From JBFWYO01 sp050186335 (GTDB lineage: Bacteria > Pseudomonadota > Alphaproteobacteria > Bin65), in NCBI GenBank assembly GCA_050186335.1, contig JBFWYO010000021.1, positions 1-52,642 of the forward strand: a stretch of DNA of 52,642 nt, in the 5' to 3' direction. The position numbers and the translations under genes were made by a program. Below, piece by piece: positions 1 through 6,807 of the stretch. Within the stretch, counting starts at the first letter, position 1. Each line of letters begins with the position of its first letter. The notes beneath the pieces were generated by a model. The model saw only the letters and a program-made list of their open reading frames with translations. It searched no databases and was not told the origin of the DNA.

Positions 1-961
1 CGGATTCGATATTGGCGATCAGCGCGGCAGCATTGCGCTGATACAGGCGCGCATTCGCGGGATCGATCTGGCTGAGCGTGCCGGCGATCGCGCGGACCAG
101 GGCCACCGCATTGCGCGGATCCAGCCAGATGTAAGGATCGGGATTGCCGACCTGCAGATCTTCCTTCTTCACCTCTTTCGGATCCGGCCGCTTGCGCGTG
201 AGGTGCGTGCCGGGATCCAGCCGCGGGCCGACGGGGCGCGGATCGGCCGGCTTGGCCGCTTTGGCGGTATCGCCGTCGCCAGGCTCGTCGCCGTCGGGCT
301 CGTCGTCGGGCGATTTTGCCGCCTTGTCGTCGGTGCGCGGCACCACGAGCGTCTTGCGCTCCGGCGGCGTCTGGGCGGTTGGCGGCTGACCGGGCGGCTG
401 GCCGGCTTCGACCTTCTCGCTCGGCACCGGTTTCTTCTCCGCTTCCGGGTCGTACGAATCGTCGTCCGGCTTCGACTTTTTCGCCGGCGTCGCGGCTTTC
501 GGCGGTGCGGATTTAGGCGGCTCGACTTTAGCGACCGGCGGCTTTTCCTCTGCTTTCTTGGGCGGCGGTCGCGGCGCGACGACGACGGCCGACGGCGTGT
601 TGTTCGGCAACGCCATATGGCGCACGCCCGGCGCGTCCAACAGCGCGATGGCAACCGCACCTTGTCGGCGCAGCAGCACCGCCCGCTCCATGAACTTTTC
701 GAGCGACGGGCCGATCCATAGCACGAGATCGGCCTCGGCGAGCTTGGCCTCGGCGCCGGCCGGCAAGGTCGTCGGTAGCGCGCCCGGCACCAGCAGTTCG
801 GGCGTACCGACCCCCTGCATGACGGCGGCGACCAGACTGTGGATCGGCTTGATGCTCACGACCACGCGTTTCGCCTGCGCCGAACCGGCCGGCGTTTCGA
901 CGAAAATCCAGGCCGCGATCGCCAGGACGGCGACCGCCACGAAGGCAAGCTGCTTACGCAT
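1..961 (-). CDS. znuA: ZnuA-like metal ABC transporter substrate-binding protein (partial, C-terminus off the left edge)
   Basis: Predicted periplasmic zinc-binding component that delivers metal to the ZnuBC permease. The minus-strand frame opens at the ATG at 961 and stays open to the window edge (about 320 codons). Residues 1-29 form a signal sequence; SIKPIHSLVAAVM follows, as in ZnuA. An ADLVLWIGPSLE segment and, near residue 277, DPYIWLDPRNAV complete the family signature. Two things are odd. The usual His-rich loop is replaced by about 140 residues rich in Pro, Lys, Glu and Asp. The two histidines normally found in the SPHxYxLxPSD and DPHxWLDP segments are absent: the first segment reads PGALPTTLPAGAEAK and the second has Tyr. 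Metal binding may therefore differ from classical ZnuA. It is divergent from zur-znuCB, which supports a zinc role. Family call is firm; ligand identity is uncertain. Confidence 0.85.
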   Translation of the reverse strand, partial: MRKQLAFVAVAVLAIAAWIFVETPAGSAQAKRVVVSIKPIHSLVAAVMQGVGTPELLVPGALPTTLPAGAEAKLAEADLVLWIGPSLEKFMERAVLLRRQGAVAIALLDAPGVRHMALPNNTPSAVVVAPRPPPKKAEEKPPVAKVEPPKSAPPKAATPAKKSKPDDDSYDPEAEKKPVPSEKVEAGQPPGQPPTAQTPPERKTLVVPRTDDKAAKSPDDEPDGDEPGDGDTAKAAKPADPRPVGPRLDPGTHLTRKRPDPKEVKKEDLQVGNPDPYIWLDPRNAVALVRAIAGTLSQIDPANARLYQRNAAALIANIES

Positions 962-1021
962 GGCGGCACTTTAGCCCGGGAGCGGGCTGACGGCGAAGAA
1001 CAATAGCCGTATAGTATAACA

Positions 1022-1036
1022 TGATATATTGTAACA
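1022..1036. promoter_or_regulatory. Candidate Zur operator between znuA and zur
   Basis: The divergent 183-bp gap between znuA and zur contains an AT-rich island in otherwise GC-rich DNA. On the minus strand it reads TGTTACAATATATCA, which differs at two of 15 positions from the inverted repeat TGTTATAATATAACA expected for a Fur/Zur-type site. The flanking bases (1009-1040) extend the imperfect dyad. Its position would allow one repressor to control both znuA and zur-znuC-znuB. The site is read from sequence; binding by Zur is inferred from context. Confidence 0.55.
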
Positions 1037-1144
1037 ATACGTCGCCGCCTTGGCCATCGCGCGGTCGTTCAAGGCGGCGACATTAAACTCGTCAGCTATC
1101 CGCCACCGCCCTTCGCACGACCAGAAAAGACGTCCCGGAAGTCC

Positions 1145-1699
1145 ATGGCCAAATCGCCCGCCAAGTCGCCGCTCCGCGCCGCCGCGCCCGAACGCAAGCC
1201 CGTCCCGGGCTTTGCCAGCCCGCAGCACAACCACAGCCACTGCATCGACGATGCGGTGACCGCCGCCGCCCGCCTGTGCGAATCGCGCGGCGCACGACTG
1301 ACCGAGCAACGCCGCAAGGTGCTCGAACTGGTCTGGCGCTCGCACGAGCCGATCGGCGCCTACGCGCTGCTCGCCGCCATGCAAAAGAACGGCAAGATGG
1401 TCGCCCCGCCGACGGTTTACCGCGCGCTGGATTTTTTGGTCGAACAAGGCTTGGTGCATCGGATCGAATCGCTCAACGCCTATGTCGGCTGCGCCGCGCC
1501 AAGCGCCCGGCATGTCGGGCAGTTCTTGCTGTGCGGCAGTTGCGGGTCGGCGGCGGAGCTCGACGAAGTCGCGATCGGTTCGGCGATCGCCAATAGCGCG
1601 GCGGCGGTCGGCTTTGAAGTCACCCGCGCGACGGTCGAAATTCGCGGCACATGCCCGAACTGCCGGGAACAGGGACGCGATGCGACCCGCGCCGGTTGA
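1145..1699 (+). CDS. zur: Zur/Fur-family zinc-responsive repressor
   Basis: A 184-residue Fur-superfamily regulator, expected to repress zinc uptake genes when zinc is replete. The winged-helix region is seen at about residues 50-118 (LTEQRRKVLELVW, then PPTVYRALDFLVEQGLVHRIES). The C-terminal dimerisation domain carries two CxxC pairs, Cys130/Cys133 (CGSC) and Cys170/Cys173 (CPNC), which form the structural zinc site of this family. The N-terminus has a short HNHSHC cluster. The start at 1145 is preceded by GGAAG about five bases upstream. The gene overlaps znuC by 20 bases and faces znuA across the candidate operator, so it is probably autoregulated. Zur is preferred over Fur because of the znu context. 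Confidence 0.9.
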   Translation: MAKSPAKSPLRAAAPERKPVPGFASPQHNHSHCIDDAVTAAARLCESRGARLTEQRRKVLELVWRSHEPIGAYALLAAMQKNGKMVAPPTVYRALDFLVEQGLVHRIESLNAYVGCAAPSARHVGQFLLCGSCGSAAELDEVAIGSAIANSAAAVGFEVTRATVEIRGTCPNCREQGRDATRAG

Positions 1700-2597
1700 C
1701 CGCGCGACATTGGTGACCGCACGCGACCTGAGCGTCGCGTACGGCGCACACACGGTGCTCGACCGCATCGACCTCGACGTGCGCCGGGGCGAGATCGTCA
1801 CGCTCATTGGTCCCAACGGCTCGGGCAAGACGACGCTGGTGCGCGCGATGCTCGGCCTGATCGAGCCGGCTTCCGGCCGCATCGATCGCGCCGCGCGCCT
1901 GCGCATCGGTTATGTACCGCAGCGTGTGGTCATCGATCCCGTGCTGCCGCTCACCGCCGGGCGCTTCCTGGCGATGACCGGAAGCTCGCCCACTGCGATC
2001 GCGGCGGCGCTGGCCGAGGTCGGCGCGTCCGCCGTGCGCGAACGGGCGGTGCAAAATCTGTCCGGCGGCGAATTCCAGCGCGTCCTGTTGGCCCGCGCGC
2101 TGTTGCGCGAACCCGATCTGTTGGTGCTCGACGAGCCGATTCAAGGCGTTGATATCACCGGCCAGCGCGATCTGTTTCAACTGATCAAGCGCATTCGCGA
2201 TACGCGCGGCTGCGGCATCCTGCTGGTGTCGCACGATCTGCATCTGGTCATGGCGGATACCGACATTGTCGTGTGCTTGAACCGGCACATCTGCTGCACC
2301 GGCGCGCCCGAGGCGGTCTCGCGCGATCCGGCCTATCTGGCGTTATTCGGGCCGCAGACGGCGGCGGCGCTGGCCGTCTATACGCATCATCACGATCACA
2401 GTCACGCCGCCGACGGCGCGCCGATTCGCGGCGACTCCGACGGCACGCACGAGCCGCACGATCATTCCACCCACGATCATGCGCATGACGATCATGGGCA
2501 TCACGATCACGCGAATCGGGGTCACGCGCATCCCCGGCAGGCGCATCCCGAGCACGCCCATCCGCCGACGCGCAAATCGTCCGGGCCGCGAGGGTAG
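1680..2597 (+). CDS. znuC: ZnuC zinc ABC transporter ATPase with His-rich C-terminal tail
   Basis: Cytoplasmic ATPase of the zinc importer, 305 residues. Walker A GPNGSGKTT is at residues 44-52, the signature LSGGEFQRV at about 127-135, Walker B LLVLDEP at about 147-153, and the switch His in LVSHDLHL near 185. The ATP at 1680 was chosen as start because the conserved ABC core begins about ten residues later; the frame stays open upstream but lies inside zur. The striking feature is the tail from residue 236 to 294, which holds about 20 histidines interleaved with Asp, Ala and Pro (HHHDHSH, HDHAHDDHGHHDHA). Such a tail could bind zinc or act as a cytosolic metal sensor or buffer. It contrasts with the His-poor ZnuA partner. 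Confidence 0.92.
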   Translation: MRPAPVDRATLVTARDLSVAYGAHTVLDRIDLDVRRGEIVTLIGPNGSGKTTLVRAMLGLIEPASGRIDRAARLRIGYVPQRVVIDPVLPLTAGRFLAMTGSSPTAIAAALAEVGASAVRERAVQNLSGGEFQRVLLARALLREPDLLVLDEPIQGVDITGQRDLFQLIKRIRDTRGCGILLVSHDLHLVMADTDIVVCLNRHICCTGAPEAVSRDPAYLALFGPQTAAALAVYTHHHDHSHAADGAPIRGDSDGTHEPHDHSTHDHAHDDHGHHDHANRGHAHPRQAHPEHAHPPTRKSSGPRG

Positions 2598-2601
2598 CGC
2601 G

Positions 2602-3396
2602 ATGCTCGAGGATTTCGTCTGGCGCGGCTTGCTGGCCGGCATCGGCGTGGCGCTGGTGGCCGGTCCGCTCGGCTGCTTCGTCGTGTGGCGGCGCATGGCA
2701 TATTTCGGCGATACTGTGGCGCATGCGTCGCTGCTGGGCGTCGCCGTCGCCTTCGTGGCGCAGATCAATCCGATACTCGGGATCGTCGCGGTATCGATCC
2801 TGGTCGCGGTGCTGCTGGCGGCCATGCAGCAGCAGCTGCAACTGGCCAGCGACACGTTGCTGGGCATCCTGTCCCATAGCGCACTGGCGGTCGGGCTGGT
2901 CGTACTGGCGATGTTCGAAACCGTGCGCGTCGACCTGCTGCCGTATTTGTTCGGCGACATGTTGGCGGTCCGGGACATCGAGCTGGTCTACATATACGCC
3001 GGCGGGGCGGTTGTGCTGGCGGGGCTGGCGATCCTGTGGCGGCGGCTACTGGCGATCACCGTGCATGAGGATCTGGCGCGGGTCGACGGCATCAACGTAC
3101 CGGCGATGCGCTTGGCGCTCACGCTCCTGGTGGCCTTGTTCATCGCCGCCGCGGTCAAGGTGGTCGGCATCCTGCTGGTGACGGCGTTGCTGATCGTGCC
3201 GGCCGCCTCGGCGCGGCGCTTTGCCCGCTCGCCGGAGGTCATGGCCGTCTTGGCGGCGGGGTTCGGTTGCGCCGCCGTGGCCGGCGGCATGGCGCTGTCG
3301 CTGACCTGGGATTCGCCGTCCGGCCCGGCCGTGGTGGTGGCCGCCGCCTTGCTGTTCCTGCTGAGCTGGCTGGCGCCCAAGCCCGCGTCGCGCTGA
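2602..3396 (+). CDS. znuB: ZnuB zinc ABC transporter permease
   Basis: Integral membrane permease of the ABC-3 family, 264 residues with about eight hydrophobic segments. Typical sequence is seen at the start (FVVWRRMAYFGDTVAHASLLGVA) and in the middle (LGILSHSALAVGLV). The start at 2602 lies five bases after the znuC stop; the open frame extends upstream but overlaps the znuC tail, so the internal ATG is preferred. It forms the membrane channel with ZnuC and receives metal from the ZnuA-like protein. It is the last gene of the zur-znuC-znuB unit, and cysD follows after 86 bases. Confidence 0.92.
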   Translation: MLEDFVWRGLLAGIGVALVAGPLGCFVVWRRMAYFGDTVAHASLLGVAVAFVAQINPILGIVAVSILVAVLLAAMQQQLQLASDTLLGILSHSALAVGLVVLAMFETVRVDLLPYLFGDMLAVRDIELVYIYAGGAVVLAGLAILWRRLLAITVHEDLARVDGINVPAMRLALTLLVALFIAAAVKVVGILLVTALLIVPAASARRFARSPEVMAVLAAGFGCAAVAGGMALSLTWDSPSGPAVVVAAALLFLLSWLAPKPASR

Positions 3397-3482
3397 ATGG
3401 CCGCAACGAAGGCGCTTGCCCACAACCCTCCCCGCGCATTAGACCTGCGCGCCTAATTCCAAGCGATTCCCCGGGAAATTCG

Positions 3483-4283
3483 ATGGACGATCTCGACCGG
3501 CTGGAAAGCCAAAGCATCTACATCTTCCGCGAGGCCTACAACAAGATCGCCAAGCTCGGCATGTTGTGGTCGATCGGCAAGGATTCCAACGTCATGCTGT
3601 GGCTGGCGCGCAAGGCGTTCTTCGGCCACGTGCCGTTTCCGCTGATCCACGTCGACACCAGCTACAAGATCCCGGAGATGATCGAATTCCGCGACCGCGT
3701 GGCGCGCGAATGGAAGCTGGACCTGATCGTCGGCCAGAACCGCGCCGCACTCGACGCCGGCATGAGCCACGAGCGCGGCCGCGTGGTGTGCTGCACGTCG
3801 CTCAAGACCGACGCGCTCAAGACCACGATCGCCGCGCATGGGTTTACCGGCATCATCGCCGGCATCCGCCGCGACGAGGAAGGCACGCGCGCGAAAGAAC
3901 GTGTGTTCAGCCCGCGCGGCGAAAATTCAGATTGGGACGTGAAGAACCAACCGCCGGAATTCTGGGATCAGTTCAAGACCGAATTTCCGCCCGGCACGCA
4001 TGTGCGCATCCATCCGATCCTGCATTGGACCGAAATCGACGTATGGCGCTACATCAAGCGCGAAAACATTCCCGTCGTGTCGCTGTACTATGCCAGGAAC
4101 GGGCGACGCTATCGCTCGCTCGGCTGCGCACCGTGCACCGGCTCGATCGAAAGCCAGGCCGCCGACACCGATGCGATCATCGCCGAATTGACCGCAACGC
4201 GAGTATCCGAGCGCGCCGGCCGCGCCCAGGATCGCGAAGCCGAGGACGCCTTCGAACGGCTGCGCGCCGAAGGTTATATGTAG
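3483..4283 (+). CDS. cysD: CysD-like sulfate adenylyltransferase small subunit (short form)
   Basis: ATP-pyrophosphatase-fold protein of 266 residues, expected to catalyse AMP transfer between ATP and sulfate with a CysN partner. Seen: the PP-loop SIGKDSNVMLWLARKAF at about residues 30-46, GIIAGIRRDEEGTRAKER, and LGCAPCTGSIESQA near residue 218. It is about 35 residues shorter than E. coli CysD because a segment between the last strand and the LGC motif is missing. No cysN or cysNC lies in the window. The gene instead precedes soxYZ, which suggests a role in sulfur oxidation or a different partner elsewhere. The start at 3483 fits the family N-terminus (LESQSIYIFREAYN). A PAPS-reductase-like reading is less likely given the RRDEE and SIESQ segments. 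Confidence 0.82.
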   Translation: MDDLDRLESQSIYIFREAYNKIAKLGMLWSIGKDSNVMLWLARKAFFGHVPFPLIHVDTSYKIPEMIEFRDRVAREWKLDLIVGQNRAALDAGMSHERGRVVCCTSLKTDALKTTIAAHGFTGIIAGIRRDEEGTRAKERVFSPRGENSDWDVKNQPPEFWDQFKTEFPPGTHVRIHPILHWTEIDVWRYIKRENIPVVSLYYARNGRRYRSLGCAPCTGSIESQAADTDAIIAELTATRVSERAGRAQDREAEDAFERLRAEGYM

Positions 4284-4311
4284 CGGCACCGGGTTGCCCG
4301 ACCGGCCTCGC

Positions 4312-4331
4312 GCGACTTATATATAGGTCGC
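4312..4331. promoter_or_regulatory. 20-bp near-perfect palindrome upstream of soxY
   Basis: In the 73-bp gap between cysD and soxY lies a dyad with arms GCGAC and GTCGC around a TATATATA centre. Only one pair of positions breaks the symmetry. It lies 25 bases before the soxY start and could be an operator for a sulfur-responsive repressor, or overlap a promoter. No regulator gene for it is present here. The palindrome is directly visible; the function is inferred. Confidence 0.45.
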
Positions 4332-4356
4332 CCGACACCGGAGACCGAAGCCGATC

Positions 4357-4854
4357 ATGCCGCGCGCGCCCGCCTATCACGTCTTTGTCGCCCCCGGCGC
4401 CGCGCGCCGCGCGTTCCTGCGCTGGAGCGGACTTGCCCTGGCGGGCGCCCTGGTTGCGCCCATGCTGCCGCGTCTGGCTCCGGCCGATCCAACAGCGATG
4501 CAGGCGGCGTTGCAGAAAATTCTGGGCACGCGCACGGCCGCGCCCGGCCGCATCAAACTGGACCTGCCGCTCATCGCCGACAACGGCAACGCCGTCGCGT
4601 TGGGCATTTCGGTCGACAGCAAGATGACCGACGCCGAGCACGTCACCGCGGTTCATGTGCTGGCGGACGGCAATCCGGCCCCGGAGGTCGCGAGCTTTTA
4701 CTTCTCGCCGGCCAACCGCAAGGCGGAGGTCGCAACGCGAATCCGTCTGGCGCGATCGCAGAACATCGTCGCCGTGGCGGAGTTCAGCGACGGCACGGTG
4801 GCGATCGCGCGCAACGAGGTGCGCGTGACCATCGGCGGCTGCGGCGCTTCGTGA
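4357..4854 (+). CDS. soxY: SoxY thiosulfate-oxidation carrier protein
   Basis: Periplasmic carrier protein of the Sox pathway, 165 residues. The sulfur substrate is attached to a cysteine in a flexible C-terminal arm; here the arm ends GGCGAS with the cysteine third from the end. The N-terminus has ARRAFLRWSGLALAGAL, a Tat-type signal, so it is exported folded. The body matches the family (LIADNGNAVALGISVDS, ADGNPAPEVASFYFSP). soxZ follows after seven bases, as expected for the obligate SoxYZ heterodimer. soxA, soxX, soxB and soxCD are not in the window. Confidence 0.93.
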   Translation: MPRAPAYHVFVAPGAARRAFLRWSGLALAGALVAPMLPRLAPADPTAMQAALQKILGTRTAAPGRIKLDLPLIADNGNAVALGISVDSKMTDAEHVTAVHVLADGNPAPEVASFYFSPANRKAEVATRIRLARSQNIVAVAEFSDGTVAIARNEVRVTIGGCGAS

Positions 4855-4861
4855 GGCACAC

Positions 4862-5188
4862 ATGACCACGCCGACACCCCGCGTTCGCGTTCCCGCCGCC
4901 GCCAAGAAAGGCGAGGTCGTCGAAATCAAGACGATGATCAGCCATCCGATGGAATCGGGCCATCGCAGGAACGATGCCGGAGCCGTGGCGCCGCGCAAGA
5001 TCATCAAGCAGTTCGTGTGCCGGTATCAGGGGCGCGTCGTCTTCAAGGCCGATCTGCATCCGGCCGTGGCGGCGAATCCGTTCCTGTCGTTTCACGTCGT
5101 GGCCGCCGAAAGCGGCACGTTCGAGTTCGAATGGCTCGACGACGACGGCGCGGTCTATCGCGCAACCGCACCGATCGCGGTAAGCTGA
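4862..5188 (+). CDS. soxZ: SoxZ sulfur carrier partner
   Basis: Small immunoglobulin-like protein of 108 residues that forms the SoxYZ complex. Family sequence is clear: RVPAAAKKGEVVEIKTMISH near the start, then IIKQFVCRYQG and FLSFHVVAAESGTFEFEW. It has no signal peptide of its own; SoxZ is normally exported as a complex with the Tat-signal-bearing SoxY. It directly follows soxY and precedes the YeeE-type transporter by 36 bases, so the three are probably cotranscribed. Confidence 0.93.
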   Translation: MTTPTPRVRVPAAAKKGEVVEIKTMISHPMESGHRRNDAGAVAPRKIIKQFVCRYQGRVVFKADLHPAVAANPFLSFHVVAAESGTFEFEWLDDDGAVYRATAPIAVS

Positions 5189-5224
5189 ATCGGCTTCCGT
5201 CGCGGCACGGCCCAAAGAGATTAG

Positions 5225-6352
5225 ATGGACAAGAGTTCGATCCTGCTCGTGCTCGGCTTGGGCGGACTGGCCATCGGCCTGGCGTTCGGCGCGATAGCCC
5301 AGCGCACGCGGTTCTGCATTTCCGGCTCGATTTCCGACGCCGTCGCCCTCGGGGATACCGGGCGCCTGCGCATGTGGCTGCTGTCCATCGCCGTGGCGAC
5401 CGCCGGTTCGGCGCTGTTATTCGCGTTCGGCATCGTCGACTTGCGGCGGTCGATCTATCTGTCGCCGAATTTCGGCTGGGCCGGGGCATTGGTGGGCGGT
5501 GCCGTGTTCGGCTTCGGCATGATGCTGACCAAAGGTTGCCCGAGCCGCAATCTGGTGCGCCTGGGCGGCGGCAATCTGCGCGGCCTGGTGGTTGCGATCA
5601 CGGTCGGCATTACCGCGTATATGACGTTGCGCGGCTTATTCGCTTTGCCGCGCGTCTGGTTCGAGACGGCGCTCAATGTCGATCTCGCGCGGGTCAAGAT
5701 AGCGGGGCAAGGCATTCCGCAACTGTTGGGCGCGTTCGGACTGTCGCCGACGGCTGCGCATTACATCCTGGCGGCCGTTGTCGCCGCCGCGTTGCTGGCA
5801 ATCTGTTTCTCGCCGCGCGGCTTGCGGACCCAGTTGCGACTGGTGATCGGCGGCATAGGCATCGGCCTCCTGGTGCCGGCGGGCTGGATCGTAACCGGCG
5901 TGCTGGCCAGGGACGAGTTCGAGCCGGTGCCGCTCGCTTCGATCACCTTCGTGGCACCCGTCGGCGAGGCGCTGCAATATTTGATGATTTTCACCGGTGC
6001 CACGCTGAATTTTGGCATCGCCGTGGTCGGCGGCGTCGTGCTCGGCAGTTTCGCGGCTGCCGCGGCAACGCGATCGCTGCGGCTCGAGGGCTTCACCTCG
6101 GCGCGCGAACTCGGGCGCTACCTGATTGGCGCCACCATGATGGGGATCGGCGGCGTGTTCGCGCTCGGCTGCACCGTCGGCCAGGGCTTGACCGGGATTT
6201 CGACCTTGTCGGCCGGCAGCCTGCTGGCGACGCTCGGGATCGTCGGCGGCGGCGTCGTGGCAACCCGTTTCCTGCAGCGCCGCGCGATAGACGATCCGTT
6301 GCCGGCCGCGTCCGGCGGCGGCGCGTTGTGCGGGCCGGAGCGCGTCGATTAA
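5225..6352 (+). CDS. YeeE/YedE family (TsuA-like) sulfur-compound transporter
   Basis: Polytopic membrane protein of 375 residues with about ten hydrophobic stretches. Three conserved cysteine motifs of the YeeE/YedE family are present: RTRFCISG near residue 31, TKGCPSRNLVRLGGGNLRG in the middle, and ALGCTVGQGLTGISTLS near the C-terminus. Family members such as TsuA import thiosulfate, with these cysteines lining the path. Its position after soxYZ and before fccAB fits movement of thiosulfate or another reduced sulfur species across the membrane. The start at 5225 follows AGAG about five bases upstream. The exact substrate is inferred from the family and neighbours. Confidence 0.85.
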   Translation: MDKSSILLVLGLGGLAIGLAFGAIAQRTRFCISGSISDAVALGDTGRLRMWLLSIAVATAGSALLFAFGIVDLRRSIYLSPNFGWAGALVGGAVFGFGMMLTKGCPSRNLVRLGGGNLRGLVVAITVGITAYMTLRGLFALPRVWFETALNVDLARVKIAGQGIPQLLGAFGLSPTAAHYILAAVVAAALLAICFSPRGLRTQLRLVIGGIGIGLLVPAGWIVTGVLARDEFEPVPLASITFVAPVGEALQYLMIFTGATLNFGIAVVGGVVLGSFAAAAATRSLRLEGFTSARELGRYLIGATMMGIGGVFALGCTVGQGLTGISTLSAGSLLATLGIVGGGVVATRFLQRRAIDDPLPAASGGGALCGPERVD

Positions 6353-6368
6353 TTCACTTATGATGAAT
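6352..6368. promoter_or_regulatory. Inverted repeat in AT-rich leader of fccAB
   Basis: The 128-bp gap before fccA is AT-rich over 6350-6420, unlike its surroundings. It opens with the arms ATTCA and TGAAT separated by seven bases. ArsR-type sulfide or persulfide regulators of alphaproteobacteria bind sites with ATTC/GAAT half-sites, so this is a candidate operator for fccAB. The spacing is not identical to sites I recall, so the assignment is tentative. Confidence 0.35.
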
Positions 6369-6480
6369 GTTAATAGATTTAAACTGCCATCGATTTTACG
6401 CATAGATTTCTGACAATGGATGACGTGCAGGGCACGGCGTGTTAGCTTTACGATCGCTGGGCAGCAAGGGAGGGATGGCC

Positions 6481-6795
6481 ATGCGAAAAGGCGTATTGGG
6501 CGCGGCATCGGTCGCGCTTGTAGCGGCGGCGTGGGCATTGCCGGCGGCGGCGCAAACAGCGCCCGAACCGGACGGCCAGAGCCTGACCTTGTCGTGCTTC
6601 GCCTGCCACGGGCCGGCGGGCAAAAGCAAAGGCGGCATTCCCGCCATCGCCGGCAAGCCGACCACCTACATCCAGAGCATGATGACCGAGTTCAAGACCG
6701 ACAAGCGTCCGGCCACGGTGATGAACCGGCTATCGAAGGGCTATTCGGAGGCCGAGATCGCGGCGATCGCCAAGTATTTGGCGACGGTGAAATAG
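6481..6795 (+). CDS. fccA: Cytochrome subunit of flavocytochrome c sulfide dehydrogenase
   Basis: Small periplasmic monoheme c-type cytochrome, 104 residues from the chosen start. Residues 1-23 form a Sec signal ending in PAAAQ. The heme-binding motif CFACH follows near residue 38, with MNRLSKGYSEAEIAAIAKYLA at the C-terminus as in class I cytochromes. The ATG at 6481 is preferred over upstream starts because AGGGAGG ends seven bases before it. It accepts electrons from the FAD subunit encoded 12 bases downstream and passes them to the respiratory chain. It is single-heme, unlike the larger diheme FccA of some sulfur bacteria. Confidence 0.88.
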   Translation: MRKGVLGAASVALVAAAWALPAAAQTAPEPDGQSLTLSCFACHGPAGKSKGGIPAIAGKPTTYIQSMMTEFKTDKRPATVMNRLSKGYSEAEIAAIAKYLATVK

Positions 6796-6807
6796 GAGGA
6801 TGCGGAG

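Noticed and set aside
2390..2580. His-rich stretch as a separate small gene
   Set aside because: It is continuous in frame with the ZnuC ATPase, without a stop or ribosome-binding site before it.
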